5,151 bases of DNA, from NCBI GenBank assembly GCA_017548175.1, contig JAFYMZ010000163.1, positions 1-5,151 of the forward strand, given 5' to 3'. Below the pieces are notes generated by a model. It did no database searches. It saw only the letters and a list, made by a program, of their open reading frames with translations, and was not told where the DNA came from. The position numbers and the translations under genes were made by a program. Each line of letters starts with the position of its first letter. Within the stretch, counting starts at the first letter, position 1. Positions 1 to 4,941 of the stretch are shown here, one piece after another. The stretch is from Clostridia bacterium (GTDB taxonomy: Bacteria; Bacillota_A; Clostridia; Oscillospirales; Butyricicoccaceae).

Positions 1-185
1 CGGGGCGTTTTGCCCTTGTGGGCGTGGCAGGCGGTGTCCTCCTCGCCCCGATAGGCTTCGGTCTCGCTGATGCGCAGCCGCCGCAGGCTACCGTCGGGCA
101 GCCGATGGCACAGGAGCTTGCCCACCAGATCGGGGGCAACGTCCAGACAGTCTCTGTGGAAAAAGCTCAGGTCTAACTGGGGCAT
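1..185 (-). CDS. mpg: DNA-3-methyladenine glycosylase, AAG/MPG family (partial, C-terminus outside window)
   Basis: Base-excision repair enzyme that removes alkylated purines such as 3-methyladenine and hypoxanthine by cutting the N-glycosidic bond. Only the first 61 codons are present; the gene runs off the left edge. The start is MPQLDLSFFHRDCLDVAPDL, and residues 39-60 carry the family signature ISETEAY...EDTACHAHKGKT. By alignment from memory with human AAG, E43 matches the water-activating Glu125, Y45 matches Tyr127 and H54 matches His136, so the part of the active site visible here is intact. The ATG at 185-183 is chosen because a strong SD (GGAAAGGAG, 192-200) precedes it by 6 nt. It begins 16 nt after the recG stop on the same strand, so it is probably co-transcribed with lexA and recG. 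The family call is firm on the signature; substrate range cannot be judged from this fragment. Confidence 0.88.
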   Translation of the reverse strand, partial: MPQLDLSFFHRDCLDVAPDLVGKLLCHRLPDGSLRRLRISETEAYRGEEDTACHAHKGKTP

Positions 186-191
186 AGGCGC

Positions 192-200
192 ACTCCTTTC
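192..200 (-). promoter_or_regulatory. Ribosome-binding site of the AAG/MPG glycosylase gene
   Basis: Read on the minus strand this is GGAAAGGAG, 6 nt before the ATG at 185-183. It fills the 16-nt gap between the recG stop and the glycosylase start, and it decides that start. Confidence 0.75.
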
Positions 201-201
201 C

Positions 202-2271
202 TCAGTTCAGCGAGCCGGCCACGGCGGTGCGTTCCAGCAGCTGCTGAATACCCTGCTGCAGCAGCGGATGTCCGTCCAGTGCCGGGTCCGCGGCCAGCAA
301 GTCCTCGGCAGCCTCCCGGGCGGCGGAAAAGACGGCCGCGTCCTTGGCAAGGTCGGCCACGGCAAAGCGTACCACGCCGTGCTGCTCCCGGGACAGGAAG
401 CCGCCGGGGCCGCGGAGCTTCAGGTCTTCTTCCGCGATCAAAAAGCCGTCGGTGGTAGAGACCAGAATGTCCAGCCGCGCCTTGGCCACCTCACCACCGC
501 CGCCGCGCATCAGCACGCACCAGCTCTGTCGGGTGCCGCGGCCTACGCGGCCGCGCAGCTGATGCAGCTGGGACAGGCCGAATTGCTCGGCGTTTTCAAT
601 AACCATCACGCTGGCGTTGGGCACGTCCACGCCCACTTCCACCACGGTGGTGGACACCAGAATGTCCAGCGCGCCGTCGGCAAACTGTGCCATGACGGCG
701 GCCTTTTCAGCGGCCTTCAGCTTGCCGTGCATCAAGCCCACCCGACAACGGGGCAGCGCCCGCTGCAGGGCCTGGGTATAGACGGTGGCGGCCTGCTTGC
801 CGCCGTCCTCGTTTTCTTCGATCAAGGGACACACCACATAGGCCTGTCCGCCCGCGTCCACCTGCTTCTGCAAAAAGCCCAGCATACCGGCGCGCTTTTC
901 CTCGCCGGCCACCATGGTGCGGATGGGCGTGCGGCCCGGCGGCAGTTCATCCAGCCGGGAAATGTCCAGGTCGCCGTACAGCACCAGCGACAAAGTGCGG
1001 GGAATGGGCGTGGCGCTCATCACCAGCAGATGGGCATCGTTGCCCTTTTTGCCCAGTGTGGCTCGCTGCTCCACGCCAAACCGGTGCTGCTCGTCTACCA
1101 CAAACAGACCGGCATCGGCAAAGGTCACGTCCCCTTGGATCAGGGCGTGGGTGCCGCACAGTACGTCGACCTGCCCGGCGGCTACGGCTTCCTTCACCCG
1201 CCGCTTTTCCGCGGCGGTCAGGGCCGACACCAGCAGTTCCACCCGCAGGCCCAAGGGGGCGAACATCCGCTCCAGCGTGGCCTTGTGCTGCCGCGCCAGC
1301 AGCTCGGTGGGTGCCATAATGGCGGTCTGCCGCCCGTTTTTTGCCGTCAGCCACGCGGCTGCGGCGGCCACCAGCGTCTTGCCGCTGCCCACGTCGCCCT
1401 GCAGCAGCCGGTTCATGCGGCTGCCGCCCGACAGGTCGGCAAAGATCTCGCCGATGGCACGGCGCTGGGCCCCGGTGGGGGCAAAGGACAGGTGTGCGAA
1501 AAAGTCCTCCGGCGGCAGCGCCTGCATGGGGCGTTCTGCCGGGGCGCGCAGCGCCAGCTTGCGCTGCTGCAAGCCGCAGGACAGGAGAAACAGTTCTTCA
1601 AAAATCAGTCGGCGACGCGCCTGATGCACGTCCTCCGGCGTTTCCGGCCGATGGATCTTCTCAAAGGCGGTGGCCGCGTCGCACAGGGCGTAGCGTTGCC
1701 GCAGCGCCTGCGGCAGCGGCTCGGGGAAGTCGCCCTGCGCCAGATCCAGCGCCGCGCTCACCCATCCGCGCAGCATGGCCTGGGTGATGCCGGCGGTGGC
1801 CGGATAAATGGGGATCAGCCGCCCGGGCTGCTCCATGGCATCGGCGTCCTCCCGAATGGGGTTTATCATACCCACGCGGCTGCCTTGCTTTTCCACCTTG
1901 CCGTAAAAGACGAAGGTGGCGCCCTTGCTCAACTTCAGGTAAGGCGCGTTAAAATAGGTAATGTGCAGCTGCCCCGTGGCATCAAACACCCGAAAACGGC
2001 ACAGATCCCGCCCGCCGGGCAGGCGGCTGTGGGCAGGCTCGGTGGCCACCATAGCGCGGACGCACACCGTCTCCCCGTCCTGCAGGTCGCGGATGGCGCG
2101 CAGGATGCGCCGATCCTCGTAGTCCCGGGGGAACAGGGTCAGCAGGTCGCCGATGGTGCGCAGACCCAGCTTTTCCAGCTGCTGGGCGCGCTTGGGGCCC
2201 AATTTGGGCAATGCAACTAAGGGCTGCCGCAGCAGCCCTTGGGGAACAGCGTGTCCGGCCTGCCGGTTCAC
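202..2271 (-). CDS. recG: ATP-dependent DNA helicase RecG
   Basis: Superfamily 2 double-stranded DNA translocase that regresses stalled forks and processes branched DNA. With the GTG start at 2271 the protein is 689 aa, the usual RecG length. Visible parts: a helix-hairpin-helix-like start (LPKLGPKRAQQLEKLGL, about 21-37), the wedge/OB domain with GDLLTLFPRDYEDRR (about 41-55), Walker A GDVGSGKT (292-299), DEQH box (393-396) followed by RFGVEQR, motif III SATPIPRT (419-426), motif VI QLRGRVGRG (571-579), and the RecG-specific C-terminal TDGFLIAEEDLKLRGPGGFL (about 607-626). The reading frame is open up to an ATG at 2313, but that start would overlap lexA by 46 nt. The GTG at 2271-2269 overlaps the lexA TGA as GTGA, the classic coupled arrangement. 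No strong SD is visible before either, so the exact start is uncertain; the function is not. Confidence 0.95.
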   Translation of the reverse strand: MNRQAGHAVPQGLLRQPLVALPKLGPKRAQQLEKLGLRTIGDLLTLFPRDYEDRRILRAIRDLQDGETVCVRAMVATEPAHSRLPGGRDLCRFRVFDATGQLHITYFNAPYLKLSKGATFVFYGKVEKQGSRVGMINPIREDADAMEQPGRLIPIYPATAGITQAMLRGWVSAALDLAQGDFPEPLPQALRQRYALCDAATAFEKIHRPETPEDVHQARRRLIFEELFLLSCGLQQRKLALRAPAERPMQALPPEDFFAHLSFAPTGAQRRAIGEIFADLSGGSRMNRLLQGDVGSGKTLVAAAAAWLTAKNGRQTAIMAPTELLARQHKATLERMFAPLGLRVELLVSALTAAEKRRVKEAVAAGQVDVLCGTHALIQGDVTFADAGLFVVDEQHRFGVEQRATLGKKGNDAHLLVMSATPIPRTLSLVLYGDLDISRLDELPPGRTPIRTMVAGEEKRAGMLGFLQKQVDAGGQAYVVCPLIEENEDGGKQAATVYTQALQRALPRCRVGLMHGKLKAAEKAAVMAQFADGALDILVSTTVVEVGVDVPNASVMVIENAEQFGLSQLHQLRGRVGRGTRQSWCVLMRGGGGEVAKARLDILVSTTDGFLIAEEDLKLRGPGGFLSREQHGVVRFAVADLAKDAAVFSAAREAAEDLLAADPALDGHPLLQQGIQQLLERTAVAGSLN
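2219..2240 (-). other. Perfect 9-bp hairpin at the lexA-recG junction
   Basis: On the minus strand AAGGGCTGC and GCAGCCCTT form a perfect 9-bp stem around the 4-nt loop TGCG. It starts 28 nt after the lexA stop and lies inside the first codons of recG if the GTG start is used. What follows on the minus strand (AGTTGCATTG) is not a uridine tract, so it is a poor intrinsic terminator. It could set the relative translation or mRNA stability of recG, or be a chance effect of repeated CTG/CAG codons. Confidence 0.5.
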
Positions 2272-2858
2272 AGGCTGCGGTACAGGCCCACGACCAGACC
2301 CAGAATGGTGCATTCCCGGCCGTCAATGGGCGCATAGTTGGGGTTTTCGGGCATCAGCCAAACGCCGTCGGCGGCAATGTGCAGCCGCTTGACGGTGGCT
2401 TCGTCCTCCAGCATGGCCACCACGATCTGCCCGTGGATGGCGGTGTTCTGCCGACGGACGATGACGGTGTCGCCGTCCAGAATGGCGGCGTCGATCATCG
2501 AGTCGCCCCGCACCTTCAGGGCGAACAGCTCGCCGGAGGCATTGCCGTCATAGGGCACGGTGCCCATGCGGTCCTCCTGCGCAAGAATGGGCACGCCGGC
2601 GGTCACGGTGCCCAGCAGCGGCACGCTGCGGAAATTGGGCATCTCTTCGCCGCAAACGCTGAGGGAGCGGTTCTTGCGGCCGTCCTTTTCCAGATAGCCG
2701 CCCTCCTGCAGGATCTTCAGATGGGCGTGGACGGTGGAGGGAGAGCGCAGGCCAACGCCTTCGCAAATTTCACGCACCGTGGGCGGATAGCCGTTGTCGC
2801 GGCTGAACCCGGACACAAACTCCAGGATCTTCTGTCGCATGGGCGTCAGTTTTTTCAT
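2268..2858 (-). CDS. lexA: LexA, SOS-response transcriptional repressor and self-cleaving serine peptidase
   Basis: Represses DNA-damage genes until RecA filaments on single-stranded DNA trigger its self-cleavage. It has 196 aa, close to the roughly 200 aa of the family. The N-terminal winged helix-turn-helix spans about residues 1-65, with the recognition region near 27-47 (TVREICEGVGL then SPSTVHAHL). The C-terminal S24 peptidase domain keeps every key residue: the Ala87-Gly88 cleavage bond in TVTAGVP, Ser120 in VRGDSM and Lys157 in ATVKRL, so the protein should be fully SOS-inducible. The start is MKKLTPMRQK at 2858, with SD AAGGGGG (2866-2872) 7 nt upstream. The frame stays open to 3338, but that extension lacks LexA homology and would swallow the promoter. 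It is first in an operon with recG and the AAG glycosylase, and two LexA-box-like sites upstream indicate autoregulation. Confidence 0.97.
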   Translation of the reverse strand: MKKLTPMRQKILEFVSGFSRDNGYPPTVREICEGVGLRSPSTVHAHLKILQEGGYLEKDGRKNRSLSVCGEEMPNFRSVPLLGTVTAGVPILAQEDRMGTVPYDGNASGELFALKVRGDSMIDAAILDGDTVIVRRQNTAIHGQIVVAMLEDEATVKRLHIAADGVWLMPENPNYAPIDGRECTILGLVVGLYRSL

Positions 2859-2876
2859 CGGGATGCCCCCTTCTTT

Positions 2877-2890
2877 CGCACAAAAGTTCG
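2877..2890 (-). promoter_or_regulatory. Candidate LexA operator 1 (promoter-proximal)
   Basis: The minus strand reads CGAACTTTTGTGCG. The left half-site matches the Gram-positive LexA (Cheo) box CGAACRNRYGTTYG exactly; the right half has one mismatch (GTGCG for GTTCG), and two of the four central positions also differ. It lies 19 nt before the lexA ATG and about 12 nt downstream of the -10, where bound LexA would block clearance. Confidence 0.65.
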
Positions 2891-2901
2891 ATGTTATCTT
2901 C

Positions 2902-2929
2902 AGTATAGCACAAAAAACGAAAAAAGCAA
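2902..2929 (-). promoter_or_regulatory. Promoter of lexA-recG-glycosylase operon
   Basis: The minus strand shows a -10 TATACT (2907-2902) and a modest -35 TTGCTT (2929-2924) with a 16-nt spacer rich in T. Transcription should begin near 2895, giving a leader of about 37 nt. The -35 overlaps one LexA-box candidate by three bases, and the start region abuts the other, so occupancy of either would interfere with RNA polymerase. Confidence 0.6.
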
Positions 2930-2940
2930 ACATCTGTTTG
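2927..2940 (-). promoter_or_regulatory. Candidate LexA operator 2 (overlaps -35)
   Basis: The minus strand reads CAAACAGATGTTTG, an inverted repeat with perfect CAAAC/GTTTG arms. It matches the Gram-positive LexA consensus CGAACRNRYGTTYG at 13 of 14 positions; the only departure is A for G at position 2. Its centre is exactly 50 bp from that of operator 1. Confidence 0.7.
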
Positions 2941-3010
2941 GAAATTTTCCGTAAAAATGCAAAAATAATTGCAAATCCGCGATACGCGTGGTGTCGTGAC
3001 GGGGCAAAGC

Positions 3011-3184
3011 GGCGGAATCTGCAGCAAAACCCGTCTGGGATCTGCCGCCAAACGCCGCGAATCGGGGCTCCCCTGCCTGCGGATCGCCGCCGCGCCGGCG
3101 GCCTGTGCCGCGCCTGAGGCCGCAGCGCGCAAGGCCGCCCTGCCTTGTTCTGCGCATCCGGGATGCGCGCAGTGTGGCCTTGCG
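3011..3184. repeat. Cluster of GC-rich inverted repeats in the non-coding region
   Basis: This part of the long intergenic region is very GC-rich between AT-rich flanks and holds several hairpins: GGCGG/CCGCC (3011-3015 with 3044-3048), a 6-bp stem GCCGCC/GGCGGC around GCGCC (3086-3102), and a nested structure with outer arms CGCAAGGCC (3128-3136) and GGCCTTGCG (3176-3184) around an inner GCGCATC/GATGCGC hairpin (3152-3168). No reading frame here resembles a known protein. It could be a REP-like element, a degraded small RNA gene or a remnant of lost sequence; I see no transposase or clear flanking duplication. Confidence 0.45.
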
Positions 3185-3226
3185 GAAAAAACAGGCGCGC
3201 GGCAGGCGATTTTTGGCCGTTTTGGC

Positions 3227-3255
3227 TTGATTTTCCTCGCGTACGCGTATATATT
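3227..3255 (+). promoter_or_regulatory. Possible distal rightward promoter upstream of rpsJ
   Basis: TTGATT (3227-3232), a 17-nt spacer and TATATT (3250-3255) give a good sigma-A-type match inside an AT-rich stretch. The spacer contains the palindrome CGCGTACGCG (3238-3247). Transcription would start near 3262, about 580 nt before rpsJ. No gene lies directly downstream, so it would be either a second S10-operon promoter or the promoter of a small RNA. Confidence 0.4.
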
Positions 3256-3420
3256 ATTAAATAAGGTGTAAAACCGCCCGTTTGCGGCAGAGATCTGATC
3301 TGTCCCTGCAGGCGGCATTTGGGGTGCGGAAACCCCATATCTTGTGCGCCGAAATCACCATTCTACAATATGCCGGAAACGACAGTTTTTTCTACGTTTT
3401 GCACAAAAAAATATCGAAAT

Positions 3421-3432
3421 TTTTGTACAAAA
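3421..3432. repeat. Perfect 12-bp palindrome TTTTGTACAAAA
   Basis: A perfect palindrome ending 4 nt before the -35 of the main rpsJ promoter, in AT-rich sequence that could act as an UP element. A nearby ACAAAAA partner (from about 3402) forms a second inverted pair with TTTTTGT. It could be a regulator's operator or simply AT-rich UP-element sequence. Confidence 0.4.
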
Positions 3433-3436
3433 GTAC

Positions 3437-3465
3437 TTGACTTTCGGCCATCGTGGTGTTATATT
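3437..3465 (+). promoter_or_regulatory. Main promoter of the S10 ribosomal-protein operon
   Basis: TTGACT (3437-3442), a 17-nt spacer and TATATT (3460-3465), with an extended -10 TG at 3457-3458 and A/T-rich sequence upstream. This is near-consensus and fits a strongly expressed ribosomal-protein operon. The predicted start is about 3472, right at the first leader hairpin. Confidence 0.85.
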
Positions 3466-3757
3466 GTAAGAGCGCCTAAAGGGCGCAGTATGCCTGTCAC
3501 ATATTACAGGCAACGCGATGATGCTGGAGATTGCTGCTTAGGCAGGTAACTTCGGCGGAGTAGGTCCGATAATCGGGCGGCAGGAAAGAAGAAACACACC
3601 AGCGTCCCCGCAAAGCTGTGGAACTACCGGCATGTGTCGGAAAGCCCGGAGGGAACCAACAGGTGTTTTTGAGATGCCGGACTGATATGTGTATATCGCC
3701 GGTTTCCTTTATGCCATTTTTTAGATACACCCGGCAGCGAGGTACACTTTCCCAGCC

Positions 3758-3823
3758 GTACAATGACGACCGCCGTCCCAAATCGGGGCGCCACCCCGGA
3801 AGGGACAACGAACAACATTGTAT
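3758..3823 (+). promoter_or_regulatory. Compact stem-loop domain immediately upstream of the rpsJ RBS
   Basis: The outer stem GTACAATG (3758-3765) pairs with CATTGTAT (3816-3823) with one terminal G-U. Inside, GTCCC (3775-3779) pairs with GGGAC (3802-3806), then an internal loop AAAT/GAA, then CGGGG (3784-3788) pairs with CCCCG (3794-3798) around CGCCA. It ends 7 nt before the AGGAGG of rpsJ, a position well suited to translational control. Confidence 0.55.
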
Positions 3824-3830
3824 GAAAAAC

Positions 3831-3836
3831 AGGAGG
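3831..3836 (+). promoter_or_regulatory. Ribosome-binding site of rpsJ
   Basis: A perfect AGGAGG, 8 nt before the ATG at 3845. It fixes the start at [10 protein letters not shown] rather than the in-frame ATG at 3818. Confidence 0.85.
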
Positions 3837-3844
3837 AACCAAAC

Positions 3845-4153
3845 ATGGCACAGCAGAAAATGCGCATCAGACTGAAGGCTTATGACCATCAGGTGATCGA
3901 CCAGGCAGCAGAGAAGATCGTTGAGACCGCAAAGCGCACCGGCGCTCAGGTTTCCGGCCCCATCCCCCTGCCCACCGACAAGAAGGTCGTTACCATCCTG
4001 CGCGCTGTTCACAAGTACAAGGACAGCCGTGAGCAGTTTGAGCGTCGTACCCGCAAGCGCCTGATCGACATCAACAATCCTTCTCAGAAGACCGTTGAGG
4101 CTCTGATGAATCTGGATCTGCCCGCCGGCGTTGAGATCGAGATCAAGCTGTAA
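3845..4153 (+). CDS. rpsJ: 30S ribosomal protein S10 (also NusE)
   Basis: Component of the 30S head and, as NusE, partner of NusB in transcription antitermination. The protein has 102 aa, the normal bacterial length, starting [19 protein letters not shown]. The central segment [16 protein letters not shown] (51-66) is the Firmicutes form of the loop, and the C-terminus [13 protein letters not shown] is family-typical. Positions H56, K57, Y58 and D60 carry the ordinary residues; changes in this loop are known in other bacteria to lower tetracycline/tigecycline susceptibility, so nothing here suggests such a change. Codons are biased towards those of highly expressed genes (AAG, CTG, GTT, ATC), unlike the GCG/CGC-rich recG. 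It is first in the S10 operon, under a strong promoter with a very long leader, and is followed by an unusually long 138-nt gap before rplC. Confidence 0.98.
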   Translation: MAQQKMRIRLKAYDHQVIDQAAEKIVETAKRTGAQVSGPIPLPTDKKVVTILRAVHKYKDSREQFERRTRKRLIDINNPSQKTVEALMNLDLPAGVEIEIKL

Positions 4154-4181
4154 ACCCCAACCCCCGCAAATCATTAAAGAA

Positions 4182-4263
4182 GTCAGCAACCCTGGTTCGC
4201 GAAAGCGGACAGGTTATGTTGAGAAGTGAAGGCAAAGCACCGTTACTGCTTTGTACTGCTGAC
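4182..4263 (+). ncRNA. Three-way-junction RNA element in the rpsJ-rplC spacer (candidate cis-regulator)
   Basis: The closing stem GTCAGCA (4182-4188) pairs perfectly with TGCTGAC (4257-4263). It encloses two arms. Arm one is GTTCGC/GCGGAC (4195-4210, one G-U) capped by a GAAA tetraloop, extended below by AACCCT/AGGTT (4188-4193 with 4211-4215, a C bulge). Arm two is GCAAAGCA/TGCTTTGT (4232-4239 with 4247-4254, one terminal G-U) with loop CCGTTAC. The 16-nt joining strand ATGTTGAGAAGTGAAG is purine-rich. A4188 could pair in either the closing stem or arm one. The element ends 14 nt before the rplC SD. It has no T-tract, so translational control or RNA processing is likelier than termination. 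I do not recognise it as a described family. Confidence 0.65.
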
Positions 4264-4277
4264 CAACCACTAACTGC

Positions 4278-4284
4278 AAGGAGG
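4278..4284 (+). promoter_or_regulatory. Ribosome-binding site of rplC
   Basis: AAGGAGG, 7 nt before the GTG at 4292, which it selects as the start. It lies 14 nt past the closing stem of the upstream junction element. Confidence 0.85.
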
Positions 4285-4291
4285 AAATAAC

Positions 4292-4924
4292 GTGCAGAAA
4301 GCAATCATCGGAAAGAAAGTCGGCATGACTCAGATCTTTGACGAGACCGGTAAGGTCATCCCCGTCACTGTCATCGAGGCCGGCCCCTGCACCGTGGTGC
4401 AGAAGAAGACCGTGGAGAACGACGGTTATGACAGCGTCCAGCTGGGTTTTGAGGACCTGGCAGACAAGAAGGTGACCAAGCCCATGAAGGGTCACTTCGA
4501 AAAGGCTGGCGTCTCCGCAAAGAAGTACCTGAAGGAATTCCGCCTGGAGAACTGCGCTGCTTACAATGTCGGCGACGTTCTGAAGGCTGATGTCTTCGCC
4601 GCTGGCGACAAGATCGACGTCGTCGGCACCAGCAAGGGTAAGGGCTACGCCGGCGTTGTTAAGCGCTGGAACGCTCATTCCCAGGAGCACACCCATGGTG
4701 TTGGCCCTGTTCACCGCTCTGTCGGTTCCACCGGTGCAAACACTGACCCCTCTCGCGTCATGCCCGGCAAGCACATGCCCGGTCATCTGGGCGCTGAGCA
4801 GGTCACTGTTCAGAACCTGGAAGTCGTCAAGGTTGATGCAGAGGCTAACATGATCGCCATCCGCGGCGCCGTTCCCGGCCCCAAGGGCGGCGTGGTGTTC
4901 ATCAAGAACTCTGTTAAGGCTTAA
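4292..4924 (+). CDS. rplC: 50S ribosomal protein L3
   Basis: Primary 23S rRNA-binding protein whose central extension reaches towards the peptidyl-transferase centre. The protein has 210 aa, the usual length, with the hallmark start [21 protein letters not shown] and the extension around residues 125-165, including [20 protein letters not shown] and [12 protein letters not shown], followed by [12 protein letters not shown] and a C-terminus [15 protein letters not shown]. It starts with GTG, supported by a strong SD and by exact agreement with the family N-terminus. It is the second gene of the S10 operon: 138 nt after rpsJ, far more than the short gaps usual there, and 17 nt before rplD. The long gap holds a folded RNA element, so its translation may be controlled separately from rpsJ. 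Confidence 0.98.
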   Translation: MQKAIIGKKVGMTQIFDETGKVIPVTVIEAGPCTVVQKKTVENDGYDSVQLGFEDLADKKVTKPMKGHFEKAGVSAKKYLKEFRLENCAAYNVGDVLKADVFAAGDKIDVVGTSKGKGYAGVVKRWNAHSQEHTHGVGPVHRSVGSTGANTDPSRVMPGKHMPGHLGAEQVTVQNLEVVKVDAEANMIAIRGAVPGPKGGVVFIKNSVKA

Positions 4925-4933
4925 GGGAGGAGG
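4925..4933 (+). promoter_or_regulatory. Ribosome-binding site of rplD
   Basis: GGGAGGAGG directly after the rplC stop and 8 nt before the rplD ATG at 4942, indicating tight co-translation within the operon. Confidence 0.8.
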
Positions 4934-4941
4934 AAACCAAC

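Larger units (their letters stand above)
3472..3844 (+). ncRNA. Long structured 5' leader of the rpsJ operon mRNA (candidate cis-regulatory RNA)
   Basis: About 373 nt separate the predicted transcript start from the rpsJ ATG, and no convincing gene lies in it. Helices found by eye: GCGCC/GGCGC (3472-3486), TGCCTGT/ACAGGCA (3491-3497 with 3506-3512), ACACC/GGTGT (3596-3600 with 3662-3666), CCGGCAT/ATGCCGG (3627-3633 with 3674-3680), GATAT/ATATC (3684-3697), and a terminal domain at 3758-3823. It matches no riboswitch, T-box, SRP, RNase P or tmRNA signature that I could recognise. By analogy with S10-operon autoregulation by L4 in enterobacteria it may be a ribosomal-protein target, but that is inference, and the leader is not recognisably similar to the enterobacterial one. 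Confidence 0.6.

Noticed and set aside
70..2220. 716-codon open frame on the plus strand opposite recG
   Set aside because: It is the antisense shadow of a GC-rich recG. Its protein is rich in His/Gln/Gly with no recognisable domain, while the minus-strand frame carries every RecG motif.
3176..3192. Rho-independent terminator formed by the 9-bp inverted repeat near 3128-3184
   Set aside because: The plus strand is followed by an A-run, not a T-run, and on the minus strand the T-run precedes the structure; it also lies after no gene on either strand.
2969..3271. Overlapping open frames on both strands in the gene-free region
   Set aside because: Low-complexity Ala/Arg-rich products from GC-rich hairpin sequence, no SD and no recognisable family.
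2859..3338. 160-codon in-frame N-terminal extension of lexA
   Set aside because: It has no LexA similarity and would cover the SD, promoter and both LexA-box candidates; MKKLTPMRQK is the normal LexA start.
3472..3844. Known riboswitch, T-box, SRP RNA, RNase P, 6S or tmRNA in the rpsJ leader
   Set aside because: I looked for their conserved cores (such as a T-box GGTGG sequence, cobalamin, SAM, TPP and FMN cores, the SRP tetraloop region and a tmRNA tag) and found none convincing by eye.
3497..4189. 230-codon minus-strand frame opposite the rpsJ leader and rpsJ
   Set aside because: Half of it is the complement of rpsJ; no SD or known domain.
4214..4786. 190-codon minus-strand frame opposite rplC
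   Set aside because: It is the complement of a strongly codon-biased ribosomal gene; the hydrophobic appearance comes from that bias.
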